From the NCBI GenBank assembly GCA_031292625.1, contig JARLGU010000015.1:62001-126000 (forward strand): a DNA stretch of 64,000 nucleotides. The letters are read 5' to 3'. This stretch comes from Capsulimonadaceae bacterium (GTDB lineage: Bacteria > Armatimonadota > Armatimonadia > Armatimonadales > Capsulimonadaceae). Shown here one piece after another: positions 1-8,631 of the stretch. The notes beneath the pieces are model-generated. The model had not been told where the DNA came from. It was given only the letters and a program-made list of their open reading frames with translations, and did not search any database. The translations under genes were made by a program, and so were the position numbers. Numbering within the stretch: position 1 is the stretch's first letter; every line of letters starts with the position of its first letter.

Positions 1-119
1 CGCGAGCGGTAAGCGATCTGATGATCGTCGATCTCGCAGCGTTACGACGCCGCGCTGTCCTTGAGTTGCGTGCAAACGCTGAGTCCCGAAGCGCGCATTT
101 GGGGGTACACTTACGCTGA
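1..119. other. Left window edge, possible tail of an upstream gene
   Basis: One plus-strand frame (starting at base 3) is open from the window edge to a TGA at 117-119, directly next to the ATG at 120. It could be the last codons of an upstream gene, but the arginine/leucine-rich translation is too short to recognise. A TACACT hexamer at 106-111 lies 8 nt before the ATG at 120 and may be a -10 box. Confidence 0.3.
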
Positions 120-1226
120 ATGGAAGTTATCGAACTCACCACCTCCGACCGATCTCGCTGGAACGACTTTGTGGCGCGCAATCCTCATGGCGATGTATTG
201 CAGTGCTGGGAGTGGGGCGAGGTAAAGGGCGAGGGCGGAGACTGGACGCCGATTTGCATGGCGGCCACGGACTCCGCTGGCGCGATCCGTGCGGGCGTGC
301 TGCTGCTGCGTCGCCGCGTGCCTCTGGTTGGCGCGTTTTATTATGCGCCGCGCGGACCGCTCATGGACGATTGGAGCGACGCGCGCACGCTTAAGCTTCT
401 TATCGACGCGGTAGAAAAGCGCGCCCAGGCCGATGGCGCGGCGTTTCTCAAGATCGACCCAGCGGTGCCGGTGGATGACGAGCGCGCGGAGATCGCGTTA
501 AGCGCACTTGGGTTCCATAATCCGCCGACCGTCGATCCGCAAGGGTTTGGCGGGACACAGCCGCGTTGCGTGATGGTGCTGGATGTCAAGGGCAAGGACG
601 ATGCGGCGCTTCTGGCGGACTTTAAGGCGCAGTGCCGCCGCAACATTCGCAAATCGGATAAGTTCGGCGTCGAGGTCATTGAAGAGACGACGCGCGAGCA
701 TATCGATCCGTTTTACGAACTGCTCAGCGTCACCGCCAAGCGCGATGGCTTTACGGTGCGTCCGAAGCGCTACTACGAAACGATTTGGGATAAGCTGGTC
801 GAGGCTGGCTACGCCAAGCTTTTCTTAACCAGACACGAGGGCGTATACCTTTCCGGGGCGCTGTGCTTCGTTATTGGCGACAAGTGCTGGTACGTCTACG
901 GCGCATCGTCCAACGAGAGCCGGGACGTCATGCCAAACTATGGCATGCAGTGGGCGATGATCCGCTGGGCGCGCGAGCAGGGTTGCCGCGTGTACGATTT
1001 TCGAGGCGTTTCGCCGAGGCGGCGTCAAGAGGGCGAGGACGCTCAGGCGCTGGAGCAGGAAGATCACCTGCAGGGTCTTAACCGATTTAAGGAAGGCTTC
1101 GGCGCTCGTTACGTCGAGTATATCGGCGAGCGCGATCTTGCGTTCAATGTCGTCAAATACTGGACGTGGAACAACGCTAAGCCGGCAGCGGCCGCTTTTC
1201 TCCGCAGGCTGCGCGGAAAACGGTAG
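120..1226 (+). CDS. FemAB-family peptidoglycan bridge aminoacyltransferase
   Basis: The 368-residue protein looks like the FemA/FemB/FemX family. These cytosolic enzymes use aminoacyl-tRNA to add residues to the lipid II stem peptide. The N-terminal GNAT-like half has an opening typical of the family (a Q-x-W-x-W-G-x-x-K-like segment near residues 28-36), and the C-terminal half contains the conserved YGASSNESRD and YDFRGV stretches. Length fits the family. No clear Shine-Dalgarno lies before the ATG; a TACACT -10-like box ends 8 nt upstream, so a very short or absent leader is possible. The next genes encode a polysaccharide exporter, so the product may modify a cell-wall or envelope polymer. 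Family assignment is confident; the amino acid donor and acceptor are unknown. Confidence 0.8.
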   Translation: MEVIELTTSDRSRWNDFVARNPHGDVLQCWEWGEVKGEGGDWTPICMAATDSAGAIRAGVLLLRRRVPLVGAFYYAPRGPLMDDWSDARTLKLLIDAVEKRAQADGAAFLKIDPAVPVDDERAEIALSALGFHNPPTVDPQGFGGTQPRCVMVLDVKGKDDAALLADFKAQCRRNIRKSDKFGVEVIEETTREHIDPFYELLSVTAKRDGFTVRPKRYYETIWDKLVEAGYAKLFLTRHEGVYLSGALCFVIGDKCWYVYGASSNESRDVMPNYGMQWAMIRWAREQGCRVYDFRGVSPRRRQEGEDAQALEQEDHLQGLNRFKEGFGARYVEYIGERDLAFNVVKYWTWNNAKPAAAAFLRRLRGKR

Positions 1227-1318
1227 GGCGGCGCGGGCCGTTGGGCCTGTGCCGGAGATGCGCGTTGGCAGGGCTCGCGGCGAAGAGAGCATAGGTCATT
1301 CACTTTTACAAACGAGTC

Positions 1319-2257
1319 ATGTCCGTACCATCGTTCAACCGGCAATCCACTCTTATTCAGCCCGCGCGTTCCGCCATGGCGACCGTTGGCGAAGATCTGC
1401 GCGAGTTATGGCAGTATCGTAGGCTGATCAGCGTCCTGGCGGCGCGTCAGTTGCGGCTGCGTTACAAGAACTCCGCCATCGGCGTTGTCTGGTCGTTGAT
1501 TATCCCGTGCGTGCAGGCGTTTGCGATGACTTTTGCGGTGGGCTTTATTCTAAACTCCGGCCCTCGCAATATGGGGTCGTTCGTCTTCTGCGCCCTGCTT
1601 CCCTGGACATTTTTTACGAACGCCGTACTGGATGGTTCGTCATCGGTGCTGACCTATCAAGACCTGCTTAAAAAGGTCTACATGCCGCGCGAGGTGATGC
1701 CGATTTCGACGGTTCTGTCGAACTTGTTTCATTTTGCGATGGCCATGATCGTCTTTCTGGTATTTCGCTATGGGCTGACGACTCTTTTCAGCGGCTGGCC
1801 GGGGTGGCCGCCTCTTGCAATCCTCTGGTTTCCGGTGGTGCTCGCAATCCTGATGGCGTTTACGCTCGGCGTGACATTCTTTCTTTGCGCATGGACGACT
1901 TTTTACGAAGACGTGAAATACCTTGTTTCCACCGGTATGAACCTCTTGTACTATTTTGTTCCCATCATCTACTTCGCGGAGAACATCTATTATTCAACTC
2001 GTGTAGAACCGGCTCGACTGCGCCACACGCTCTACTACGTTTATCTCCTTAATCCGATGGCTTGGGTTGTAACGGCATTCAAGCAGATGTTTTTCGGGCG
2101 TCAGGTGATCTCGAACCGGACAGCTGGCGCGATCTATCAAAGCGCTCCGTTCGATTGGCGTTTATGCGCCGTCACGGGAGTCGTATCCGTCGTTTTCCTT
2201 GTTGCCGGATATCTTCATTTTAACCATATGAAGTGGAAGTTCACGGAGAGGCCCTAA
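1319..2257 (+). CDS. ABC-2 type polysaccharide export permease (TagG/Wzm/RfbD-like)
   Basis: This 312-residue integral membrane protein has about six hydrophobic segments and the ABC-2 export permease layout. The N-terminus (TLIQPARS, then ELWQYRRL, then LRLRYKNSAIGVVWS) matches the opening of TagG/Wzm-type permeases of O-antigen and teichoic-acid exporters. That match supports the ATG at 1319 over the one at 1376. The partner ATPase starts 2 nt after the stop, so the two are translationally linked. Together they would export an undecaprenyl-linked polysaccharide across the inner membrane. The substrate cannot be read from sequence. Confidence 0.88.
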   Translation: MSVPSFNRQSTLIQPARSAMATVGEDLRELWQYRRLISVLAARQLRLRYKNSAIGVVWSLIIPCVQAFAMTFAVGFILNSGPRNMGSFVFCALLPWTFFTNAVLDGSSSVLTYQDLLKKVYMPREVMPISTVLSNLFHFAMAMIVFLVFRYGLTTLFSGWPGWPPLAILWFPVVLAILMAFTLGVTFFLCAWTTFYEDVKYLVSTGMNLLYYFVPIIYFAENIYYSTRVEPARLRHTLYYVYLLNPMAWVVTAFKQMFFGRQVISNRTAGAIYQSAPFDWRLCAVTGVVSVVFLVAGYLHFNHMKWKFTERP

Positions 2258-2258
2258 C

Positions 2259-3056
2259 GTGAACGTAGAAAATGCCCCGCCGGCTATCGAGGTGAACGGC
2301 CTCGTCAAGGACTTCCGGATCTACCACCGCTCGCACGGCAAGTTGAAAGCATTGCTTGCAGGTTTGGCGAACTCGATCCTCGGCCGCAATGGCGCGACGG
2401 GTTACTCAATGTATCGAGCGCTGGACAATGTTACATTCGATGTGCCGTTTGGGCAGGCGGTCGCACTGATCGGGCACAATGGCTCTGGCAAGACGACGTT
2501 GCTTTCGGTTCTGTCGCGAGTCTATCTTCCGACTGCTGGCTACGCGCGGCTGAATGGGCCAATGATCAGCCTGCTAGAGCTTGGAGCCGGGTTCCACGGC
2601 GAACTAACCGCCGAGGAGAATGTTTTCTTTACCGGCGCGATCCGTGGGTTGAGCGAAGAGCAGGTCCGGGAGCGCTACAATGACATCGTCGATTTCGCCG
2701 AGCTGAAAGCGGCCCAGATGGATTTGCCGGTGCGCATGTTTTCGAGCGGTATGCACCTTCGCCTGGCGTTCGCAGTTTCGGTCAACATGGACGCAGACAT
2801 TCTGTTGATAGACGAAGGGTTGGCGGTAGGCGACGAAGCGTTTCAGGAGAAGTGTTTCCGGAAGATCGAGGAGTTCAAGGCGCAGGGGAAGACGCTGGTT
2901 ATCGTGACGCATGAACTCGATCACGCCGAGCGTCTGGCGGATCGCGTCCTCTGGCTTGAGAGAGGGCGTCTGATCGCCGACGGAGCGACGGGTAAGATCC
3001 TCGGGGACTACCGTCGCGCGATGATGGATGAGGCGAATGCGGCCCATTCGGGTTGA
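2259..3056 (+). CDS. ABC polysaccharide exporter ATP-binding subunit (TagH/Wzt-like, short form)
   Basis: The 265-residue nucleotide-binding subunit starts with GTG just after the permease stop. Walker A (GHNGSGKTT) lies at residues 72-80, the signature FSSGMHLRLAF around 161-171, Walker B ILLIDE at 181-186 and the H-loop histidine near 218. The extended N-terminus before Walker A is typical of polysaccharide exporters (Wzt, TagH, RfbE). The protein ends soon after the NBD, so it lacks the C-terminal carbohydrate-binding domain of long Wzt proteins and cannot select chain ends that way. It acts with the upstream permease. Confidence 0.9.
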   Translation: MNVENAPPAIEVNGLVKDFRIYHRSHGKLKALLAGLANSILGRNGATGYSMYRALDNVTFDVPFGQAVALIGHNGSGKTTLLSVLSRVYLPTAGYARLNGPMISLLELGAGFHGELTAEENVFFTGAIRGLSEEQVRERYNDIVDFAELKAAQMDLPVRMFSSGMHLRLAFAVSVNMDADILLIDEGLAVGDEAFQEKCFRKIEEFKAQGKTLVIVTHELDHAERLADRVLWLERGRLIADGATGKILGDYRRAMMDEANAAHSG

Positions 3057-3116
3057 TCGCCGCAAACAAGCTTGCCCTTCGGAAGCGGGGCGTCAAAAGA
3101 AAGAAGGAGTTATTCT

Positions 3117-4466
3117 ATGTTGCCTCTTAAGTTGGATTATCGCTATCTTCAACCGGAGATCAGTGCCGCATCGATTGAATCTTGGCAGGCCGAGATCGAT
3201 CTTGCGGACAGCCGGGTGACAAAAGGCACGGGGCTTGGAAGCGATTTCTTGGGCTGGGTCGATCCGTCCGCGATCGTCGCGAAGGACGAGGTTGCGCAGA
3301 TCAAGACGCTTGCGAAGCGAATACAGGACAACAGCGAGCACCTGGTCGTCGTCGGAATCGGCGGTTCGTACCTGGGCTCGAGGGCTGTTATCGAGGCCCT
3401 GGGAACGGGAGCGGGCCCCGAGGTGCATTTCGCCGGCAACTCGCTCTCGGCGCACTATCACACGAGCCTCCTGAACAAGATTTCCGGAAAGCCTTACTCG
3501 ATCAATGTGATCAGCAAGTCGGGCACGACGACCGAGCCCGCCGTTGCGTTCCGTTTGGTTCGGGCCGCGCTGGAAGCGCAGGTCGGCAAGGATGAGGCGC
3601 GCAAGCGGATTGTCGCCACGACGGACGAGAAGAAGGGCGCGTTGCGCCATTTCGCCACCCAGGAAGGCTATGACACTCTCCGCATCGCGGACAACGTCGG
3701 CGGACGCTACTCCGTGCTTTCCCCGGTCGGCTTGCTGCCGATCGCGGTTGCCGGCATCGATATCGATGCGCTGCTCGCGGGAGCGATCGACACTGCGGCG
3801 GCGACCAAGGATGCCAAGGTTTTGAGCAATCCTGCGGCGTTTTATGCGGCGGCGCGCAACCAGCTTTACCGGCAGGGCAAGGAGATTGAGATCCTGGCCT
3901 CGTTCGAGCCGCGCCTGCACTTCGTGGCCGAATGGTGGAAGCAGCTTTACGGCGAGTCGGAAGGCAAAGACAACTCCGCGCTCTTCCCGGCATCGGTGGA
4001 CTTCACGGCGGACCTTCACTCGATGGGCCAGTGGATTCAACAGGGCCGTCGCTCGATCATCGAGACATTTTTGATTGTCGATGGCGGGGAACCATCGATG
4101 ACCATTCCAGCTGGCGGCAACCTGGACGAACTGGGCTATCTGGAAGGCAAGGAACTGGCGTACGTCGGCGACGCTGCTTATCGCGGCACCGCGCTTGCGC
4201 ATCGCGACGGCGGCGTGCCGAGTATGACGATTCACCTGCCTGAGCTGTCCGCGTACAGCCTGGGCGCGCTGCTCTACTTCTACGAGCGCGCCTGCGGGAT
4301 CAGCGGCTACCTGCTGGGGGTCAACCCGTTCGACCAGCCGGGGGTCGAGGCGTACAAGAAGAATATGTTCGCGCTTCTCGGCAAGCCCGGATCGGAGAAG
4401 GCGACGACTGAAGTTAAGGCTCGCCTCGCGGCGCAAACCGGCGATACGACGGTTAAGTTCGCGTAA
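3117..4466 (+). CDS. pgi: Glucose-6-phosphate isomerase
   Basis: The 449-residue enzyme interconverts glucose-6-phosphate and fructose-6-phosphate in the cytosol. Visible family marks are GIGGSYLGSRAV and SKSGTTTEPA (sugar-phosphate binding), DNVGGRYSVLSPVGLLP (PGI signature 1) and NPFDQPGVEAYKKNMF near the C-terminus (signature 2). Length matches the roughly 450-residue Bacillus-type enzyme. The start is the ATG at 3117, because AAGAAGGAG (3101-3109) sits 7 nt upstream; an in-frame TTG at 3072 would add 15 unlikely residues. Confidence 0.96.
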   Translation: MLPLKLDYRYLQPEISAASIESWQAEIDLADSRVTKGTGLGSDFLGWVDPSAIVAKDEVAQIKTLAKRIQDNSEHLVVVGIGGSYLGSRAVIEALGTGAGPEVHFAGNSLSAHYHTSLLNKISGKPYSINVISKSGTTTEPAVAFRLVRAALEAQVGKDEARKRIVATTDEKKGALRHFATQEGYDTLRIADNVGGRYSVLSPVGLLPIAVAGIDIDALLAGAIDTAAATKDAKVLSNPAAFYAAARNQLYRQGKEIEILASFEPRLHFVAEWWKQLYGESEGKDNSALFPASVDFTADLHSMGQWIQQGRRSIIETFLIVDGGEPSMTIPAGGNLDELGYLEGKELAYVGDAAYRGTALAHRDGGVPSMTIHLPELSAYSLGALLYFYERACGISGYLLGVNPFDQPGVEAYKKNMFALLGKPGSEKATTEVKARLAAQTGDTTVKFA

Positions 4467-4479
4467 GTTAGCGCTCGGT

Positions 4480-4513
4480 CCGGTCCGCGCATCGTGAAGG
4501 TCGCGCGGGCCGG
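4480..4513. terminator. GC-rich hairpin after pgi, weak terminator candidate
   Basis: CCGGTCCGCGC (4480-4490) pairs with GCGCGGGCCGG (4503-4513) with one G-T wobble and a 12-nt loop. No T-run follows, so intrinsic termination is uncertain. Confidence 0.35.
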
Positions 4514-4564
4514 ATCGGTCTAAGCATCGGGTGAGCCGCGCCTTATGCGGCTGAACGTGAACGA

Positions 4565-5911
4565 ATGACGTCAATGGGAGCGCCTCTCGCGGCCCCTAAG
4601 TGGGACCCTTATATGGATGCCATGCCGAATTGCACTCGTTGCGGCCAACCGATCACATCGGACGCCAAGTACTGCGCCCACTGCGGCGCGCGCCTGTCCG
4701 TCGAGTCGATGCCTGAGTTTGTGCCGTCGATACACGGCGCGAACGAAGTTCGGCGAGAGGAGAGCATTCGCAGACTGCTCGATATGGCGTTCTGGCACAA
4801 CGATTCGGGCAACACAGGCTCGGCCATGCGTGCGTGCGCCGCGATTCTTGCAATCGATCCCAACAATGTCTCGGCACTGTCGCTGCTTGGCTGCCTTTAC
4901 GAGAAGCAGGGCGCAATTGACGATGCGATCGAGGCATTCGAGCGCGTCGTTGCGCTCAGCCCGGAGTCGACAGCGGACGCAGCGAAGCTCGATCAACTCT
5001 ACAGCGGCAAGGAAAAGACCGAGATGACTCCTCCTGCCGCATACCGGTGGATTCCTCCGGCTCTTGTCCATGTCGTGCTTAAGCCATGGTTTCGACCTGC
5101 CGCGGTAGGCTTTGCGGTGTTCGTCGCCGTCTTCGCTGTTGGCCTAAGCGTTCTGCAGGCGATCGCGGGCGGGGGACAGAAGCCGATACAGCCGGTTGTA
5201 AAGGAACCTGTTGCTGCAATGCCGACGCCGCCCGTCGTGACGTCAGCGCCAGCCGCTGCGCCGCCGCCTGCCCAGCCGTCGCTGGTTATCCAGCCTCGTG
5301 TCGATGCGCCCGCGCCGCCGCCTGCATCGGCTGCTGCTTTGAATTCCGCTGTCATGGGCCCCTTTACGTCGCCTGGGATTAAACTGACCGGCGCCCGGCA
5401 GCATTCCGCTGACCGGGAGTCTCCCGTCGCTCCGCTTCCTGCCGCGGATTCTCGGGACATTCCGTCGCTGCGCGCGGTCAAGCCCATCGATATGAAGCCA
5501 CAGGCGGCGATCGAGGAGACGACGCCCACGCCGCGGCACACGGTGGTGGTAACTGCTCCGATTGCCCCTGTCGCGGCCCCCGTGCTTGGGGAATCGGCGC
5601 CGATTGCTCCTCCTCCTCCGCCGCCGCATATCGAGATCCATTTTCATACGTCGCAACCCGTTGGAGCAGGCGCATCGCGCATCCCGGCTTCTTTAAGCCC
5701 CCGCTCCTCGCTTTCGGGCAAGGGAACCGATTACCAGGCTAAGGCGCTTAAGCTGCAGAATCAGGGCGACTACGATCAGGCGGTTGCTTCGTATAAGAAG
5801 GCCATTGAAGCATACAAGGCCGATCTCGCTGCCGGCCGTGATGGCGACTTCGCGCGGCGCGGCATTGCCGCTTGTCAAACGGGAATCAGTATTTGCAACC
5901 AGAGCCAGTAA
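4565..5911 (+). CDS. Zinc-ribbon, TPR and single-TM protein with proline-rich linker
   Basis: The protein of up to 448 residues starts with a zinc ribbon (CTRCGQPI and YCAHCG, cysteines 23, 26, 37, 40). It continues with tetratricopeptide repeats at about 70-135 and one membrane segment at about 178-200. A long alanine/proline-rich linker follows, then another TPR-like helix pair near the C-terminus (YQAKALKLQNQGDYDQAVASYKKAIEAY). The layout places zinc ribbon and first TPR in the cytosol and the last TPR outside. Starts at 4565, 4613 and 4622 are all possible; 4622 begins MPNCTRCG and is attractive. The next TPR gene starts 14 nt after the stop. The function is unknown; a scaffold role is inferred from TPR content only. 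Confidence 0.75.
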   Translation: MTSMGAPLAAPKWDPYMDAMPNCTRCGQPITSDAKYCAHCGARLSVESMPEFVPSIHGANEVRREESIRRLLDMAFWHNDSGNTGSAMRACAAILAIDPNNVSALSLLGCLYEKQGAIDDAIEAFERVVALSPESTADAAKLDQLYSGKEKTEMTPPAAYRWIPPALVHVVLKPWFRPAAVGFAVFVAVFAVGLSVLQAIAGGGQKPIQPVVKEPVAAMPTPPVVTSAPAAAPPPAQPSLVIQPRVDAPAPPPASAAALNSAVMGPFTSPGIKLTGARQHSADRESPVAPLPAADSRDIPSLRAVKPIDMKPQAAIEETTPTPRHTVVVTAPIAPVAAPVLGESAPIAPPPPPPHIEIHFHTSQPVGAGASRIPASLSPRSSLSGKGTDYQAKALKLQNQGDYDQAVASYKKAIEAYKADLAAGRDGDFARRGIAACQTGISICNQSQ

Positions 5912-5925
5912 TTGAATATTCCGCA

Positions 5926-7713
5926 ATGAGGAGGTGCTTGAGCCTTACGGCCGCGTGGACCGCCGTAACTGTAAAGCGCATCGCCGGTGTTTTCGCGCGC
6001 GGATTGTTTCTGTTGCCTCTTCTCGCGCTCGTTAGCCCGATGGTTCACGCTCAGGATTCTGCCGATAGAGTTACGGAGATTACTCTGGCGGTCTATCCTG
6101 TTCCGTATTCGACGAAAGGGGATCTGCGAAATCAGGCGATGGCGTTACGCGACGAGCTTCGTAAAGAACGGCGTCTGGTTGTGCTGCTCTATAATCCGGA
6201 TACGCCGACATTTCAAATGGCCGCCCGCAGCGCCGACCCGGCGATCTCCCTGGATCACCCGCTGAGCCAGCCGGAACTCGATTCGCTTACTGGCAGCGCG
6301 GGAGCCGGATATCAGGTGATTGTAACGCACAGCGACAGCGGCGGCGCAAAGAGCATGAGCGTTTCGCTCGACCGCGTCGGGCAAACGGTCGCGCGCGGAA
6401 TTTGGCATTGGACGGGAAAGGATATGAAGCAGGCGGCATCGCAGCTTCGCGATGCGCTGCTTGCGCCGTCTACGCTCCAGCCTTCGCCGCAACTCGATGC
6501 TCCTCCCGCGCCAATAGTCTCGCCGACCGTCCCGGACCGGCTGCCCGCCGCGCCTCAAGCAGCGCCGGAGCCCGCGCCGGTGAACCTCGGAGTGATAGCG
6601 CCTCCAGCAGAACGCCCTTCGAGCGTCGCGGTTAAGGTGGACATTCAGCCGTTGACGCCGACGCCTGTCGTCGTTGCCCCTCTGCTGCCCGCTGGCGGGG
6701 ACGCCGCATTGCCGCCGTTGCCGGCCGAGGCTCCCGTTCCTGCAGAGGTGATCGCATCCGATCGCCCGCCGGCGGCGTCCAACAAGCGCCCTTCGCGCGA
6801 TCACGGAGAGCTGGGCGATGAGGCGCGCCGCAAGATGAATCAGGCCTCGATGTCGCTGCAGCAGGCGGATATACTCGGTGCGATCGATGCCTACCGCGAT
6901 GCCGTTTGTCTTGCGCCGTATGCCACGCAAATCCGCCTGAAGCTTGCGGATGCGTACGTGCAGGCCGGGTATCCGAAAGAAGCCGTTGATGAGGCGCGCC
7001 GCGCAATGACGCTCGATCCGCGCAGCCGGGAAGTTGGCGAATTCTTGAAACGGATGAGCGAGAAGGGCCTCCTGCCTGCGGGAGATCCAACCGCCTTGCT
7101 CGCCGCGGTCAGTCGCGACCCTGACAATACATCGGCCTGGATCGCGCTTGGCGACGGCTATTTGGCGGCCGGGCAGCCCGATATGGCGAAGGGCGCTTAC
7201 GAGCACGCGGCATCCTTGCAGCCGGAGATGCCGGATCCGCAGATTAAGCTGCTCAGCCTCTCGATTGGCGCTGGGCAGTTTGAACAAGCTTTCACCGCCT
7301 ACGGCAAAGCCGGCGTGATTGCTTACCCGGAGACCCTGCGGATCGTCTTGGCAGCGGCCGACAATCTCTTCAACGCGATCAAACAGGCGTCGGCCGATTA
7401 TGAGGCCGGCAAGAGCACTCGCGAGGGGTACTACCGGATAGCCATGCAGTCCGACGCTCAGGCGCGCGGCCTACAGGGTTTTGTGTCGCGAATCACGCCG
7501 CCGGACAGCCAGAAGGTTGGTTATCTGCACCTCTCGCTTGGCGCGCAACTCGCCTCCCAGGCGACCGCCGCTTGGGTCGGCTATATCGAGACCAACGACC
7601 AGCAATATCGTGAACAGGCCGATCCGTTGCAGGAAGATGCTCGACGAGAGTTGAAAACAGCCGTAATCGCCGCGAAGATCCTTTCTGAGATGTCCGAGAC
7701 TCGCGTAAAGTAG
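5926..7713 (+). CDS. Exported TPR-repeat protein
   Basis: The 595-residue product has an N-terminal signal (hydrophobic GLFLLPLLALVSPMVHA, likely cleavage after residue 42). A globular region and a proline/alanine-rich linker follow, then two TPR blocks at roughly 295-375 (AIDAYRDAVCLAP and AVDEARRAMTLDP) and 395-460. The start is taken as the ATG at 5926, 14 nt after the preceding TPR gene, since it gives a compact signal peptide; an in-frame TTG at 5872 would overlap that gene. It probably works outside the membrane with the membrane-bound TPR protein encoded just before it. Specific function unknown. Confidence 0.75.
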   Translation: MRRCLSLTAAWTAVTVKRIAGVFARGLFLLPLLALVSPMVHAQDSADRVTEITLAVYPVPYSTKGDLRNQAMALRDELRKERRLVVLLYNPDTPTFQMAARSADPAISLDHPLSQPELDSLTGSAGAGYQVIVTHSDSGGAKSMSVSLDRVGQTVARGIWHWTGKDMKQAASQLRDALLAPSTLQPSPQLDAPPAPIVSPTVPDRLPAAPQAAPEPAPVNLGVIAPPAERPSSVAVKVDIQPLTPTPVVVAPLLPAGGDAALPPLPAEAPVPAEVIASDRPPAASNKRPSRDHGELGDEARRKMNQASMSLQQADILGAIDAYRDAVCLAPYATQIRLKLADAYVQAGYPKEAVDEARRAMTLDPRSREVGEFLKRMSEKGLLPAGDPTALLAAVSRDPDNTSAWIALGDGYLAAGQPDMAKGAYEHAASLQPEMPDPQIKLLSLSIGAGQFEQAFTAYGKAGVIAYPETLRIVLAAADNLFNAIKQASADYEAGKSTREGYYRIAMQSDAQARGLQGFVSRITPPDSQKVGYLHLSLGAQLASQATAAWVGYIETNDQQYREQADPLQEDARRELKTAVIAAKILSEMSETRVK

Positions 7714-7754
7714 CACGTAGGCGAGAGCCGCGTATTGGAGAAGATAGTTCGAGC

Positions 7755-8519
7755 ATGTCGATTCTTTCGTTTTTCCATTTTAAGAAGACGCCCGCTTCAA
7801 AGACCATACCGTCCGACGAAGTTGAGCACTCAACTCGCTACGGCACTCCCGTTGCGGGCGACGTGCTTATGCTGGAGTTTGGGCCGGAAAACTCGCCCGC
7901 TATTCCGGCGCGCTATCAGGCGACCGTACAGGGGGTTGGCTTGAGGCGTCTCGTAATCGGCCCCGTTCGTCCGCTCGTTCCGGGCCTGCCCGCGAACCCG
8001 TTTATCAGCAAACACCAGCTTATTCGCGTCTCGTACTCTCGAGGAACCGCGTTGTACCGATTTGAGGGACATCCCGTGCCATGCGGCAAGGAGTGGGCGT
8101 TGGCGCGTCCAAAGCGCGTCATGCGCATCGAGCGGCGCTCGTACTATCGGATGATGGTCGAGACGAATACGTACTTCCGGCAGGTGACGGATCCGCGCGA
8201 CGCGAAAATACCCGGACGGATCAATAATCTCTCGGCTGGCGGCCTTCTCCTGGTGACGCCGCATGCGCTGACCGCTGGTCAGCGCATCTGGGTGGCGCTG
8301 CCGGCAGGCAAGTCCGGCGGATTTGTGGATGTCGCGGGAGATGTGCTTGAAGCTCTCGTGCAAAGCGATCACGGCCGCGTCATTCATATGGCGCGCATCC
8401 GGTATGTTGCCACGGGCGTCATGGCGATCCACCCGGATACGCGCGAAGAGATCGTCGCCTATATCTTCGAGCAGCAGCGGCTCATGCTGCGCACGCGCAA
8501 GCTGATGCAAGGCGCGTAG
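7755..8519 (+). CDS. PilZ-domain c-di-GMP binding protein (YcgR-like)
   Basis: The 254-residue protein has the two-domain layout of YcgR-type effectors: an N-terminal beta-rich domain (about 30-120) and a C-terminal PilZ domain. The c-di-GMP binding motif is complete, with R128-S-Y-Y-R132 (RxxxR) and N158-L-S160-A-G-G163 (NxSxxG). Known YcgR-type proteins adjust flagella, type IV pili or exopolysaccharide output when c-di-GMP rises. It follows the two TPR genes by 41 nt and is closed by a strong terminator, so it is likely the last gene of that unit. Its target is not evident. Confidence 0.85.
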   Translation: MSILSFFHFKKTPASKTIPSDEVEHSTRYGTPVAGDVLMLEFGPENSPAIPARYQATVQGVGLRRLVIGPVRPLVPGLPANPFISKHQLIRVSYSRGTALYRFEGHPVPCGKEWALARPKRVMRIERRSYYRMMVETNTYFRQVTDPRDAKIPGRINNLSAGGLLLVTPHALTAGQRIWVALPAGKSGGFVDVAGDVLEALVQSDHGRVIHMARIRYVATGVMAIHPDTREEIVAYIFEQQRLMLRTRKLMQGA

Positions 8520-8538
8520 CCGCTGCCCACGCATCGAT

Positions 8539-8567
8539 GCCCCTCGTCTCGCACGAGGGGCTTTTTA
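8539..8567 (+). terminator. Rho-independent terminator after the PilZ gene
   Basis: GCCCCTCGT (8539-8547) pairs perfectly with ACGAGGGGC (8553-8561) around a 5-nt loop and is followed by TTTTT at 8562-8566. It separates the PilZ unit from the LacI regulator promoter. Confidence 0.92.
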
Positions 8568-8575
8568 ATGAGGCG

Positions 8576-8613
8576 TTGATTAATTTATCGTATTGATTGA
8601 CAAAATTAATCAA
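8576..8613. promoter_or_regulatory. Palindromic operator over the LacI-regulator promoter
   Basis: TTGATTAATT (8576-8585) and AATTAATCAA (8604-8613) form a perfect 10-bp inverted repeat spaced by 18 bp. A nested repeat, ATTGATT (8592-8598) / AATCAAT (8608-8614), covers the -35 box and spacer. The position suits autorepression by the LacI-family protein encoded directly downstream. Binding is inferred. Confidence 0.65.
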
Positions 8614-8625
8614 TCGTCTTATAAT
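8597..8625 (+). promoter_or_regulatory. Full consensus sigma-70 promoter, leaderless GTG start
   Basis: TTGACA (8597-8602) and TATAAT (8620-8625) are both perfect and separated by the ideal 17 bp. The GTG start codon is at 8632, only 6 nt after the -10 box, so the transcript should begin at or next to the start codon. Confidence 0.85.
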
Positions 8626-8631
8626 GTCTTC

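Noticed and set aside
3093-4574. Long minus-strand open frame of nearly 500 codons opposite pgi
   Set aside because: It is arginine-rich, has no family motif and is fully antisense to a clear pgi gene; it arises from codon bias in GC-rich DNA.
6145-7287. Long minus-strand frame of 380 codons opposite the exported TPR gene
   Set aside because: Arginine-rich composition without motif; the plus-strand gene has signal peptide and TPR repeats.
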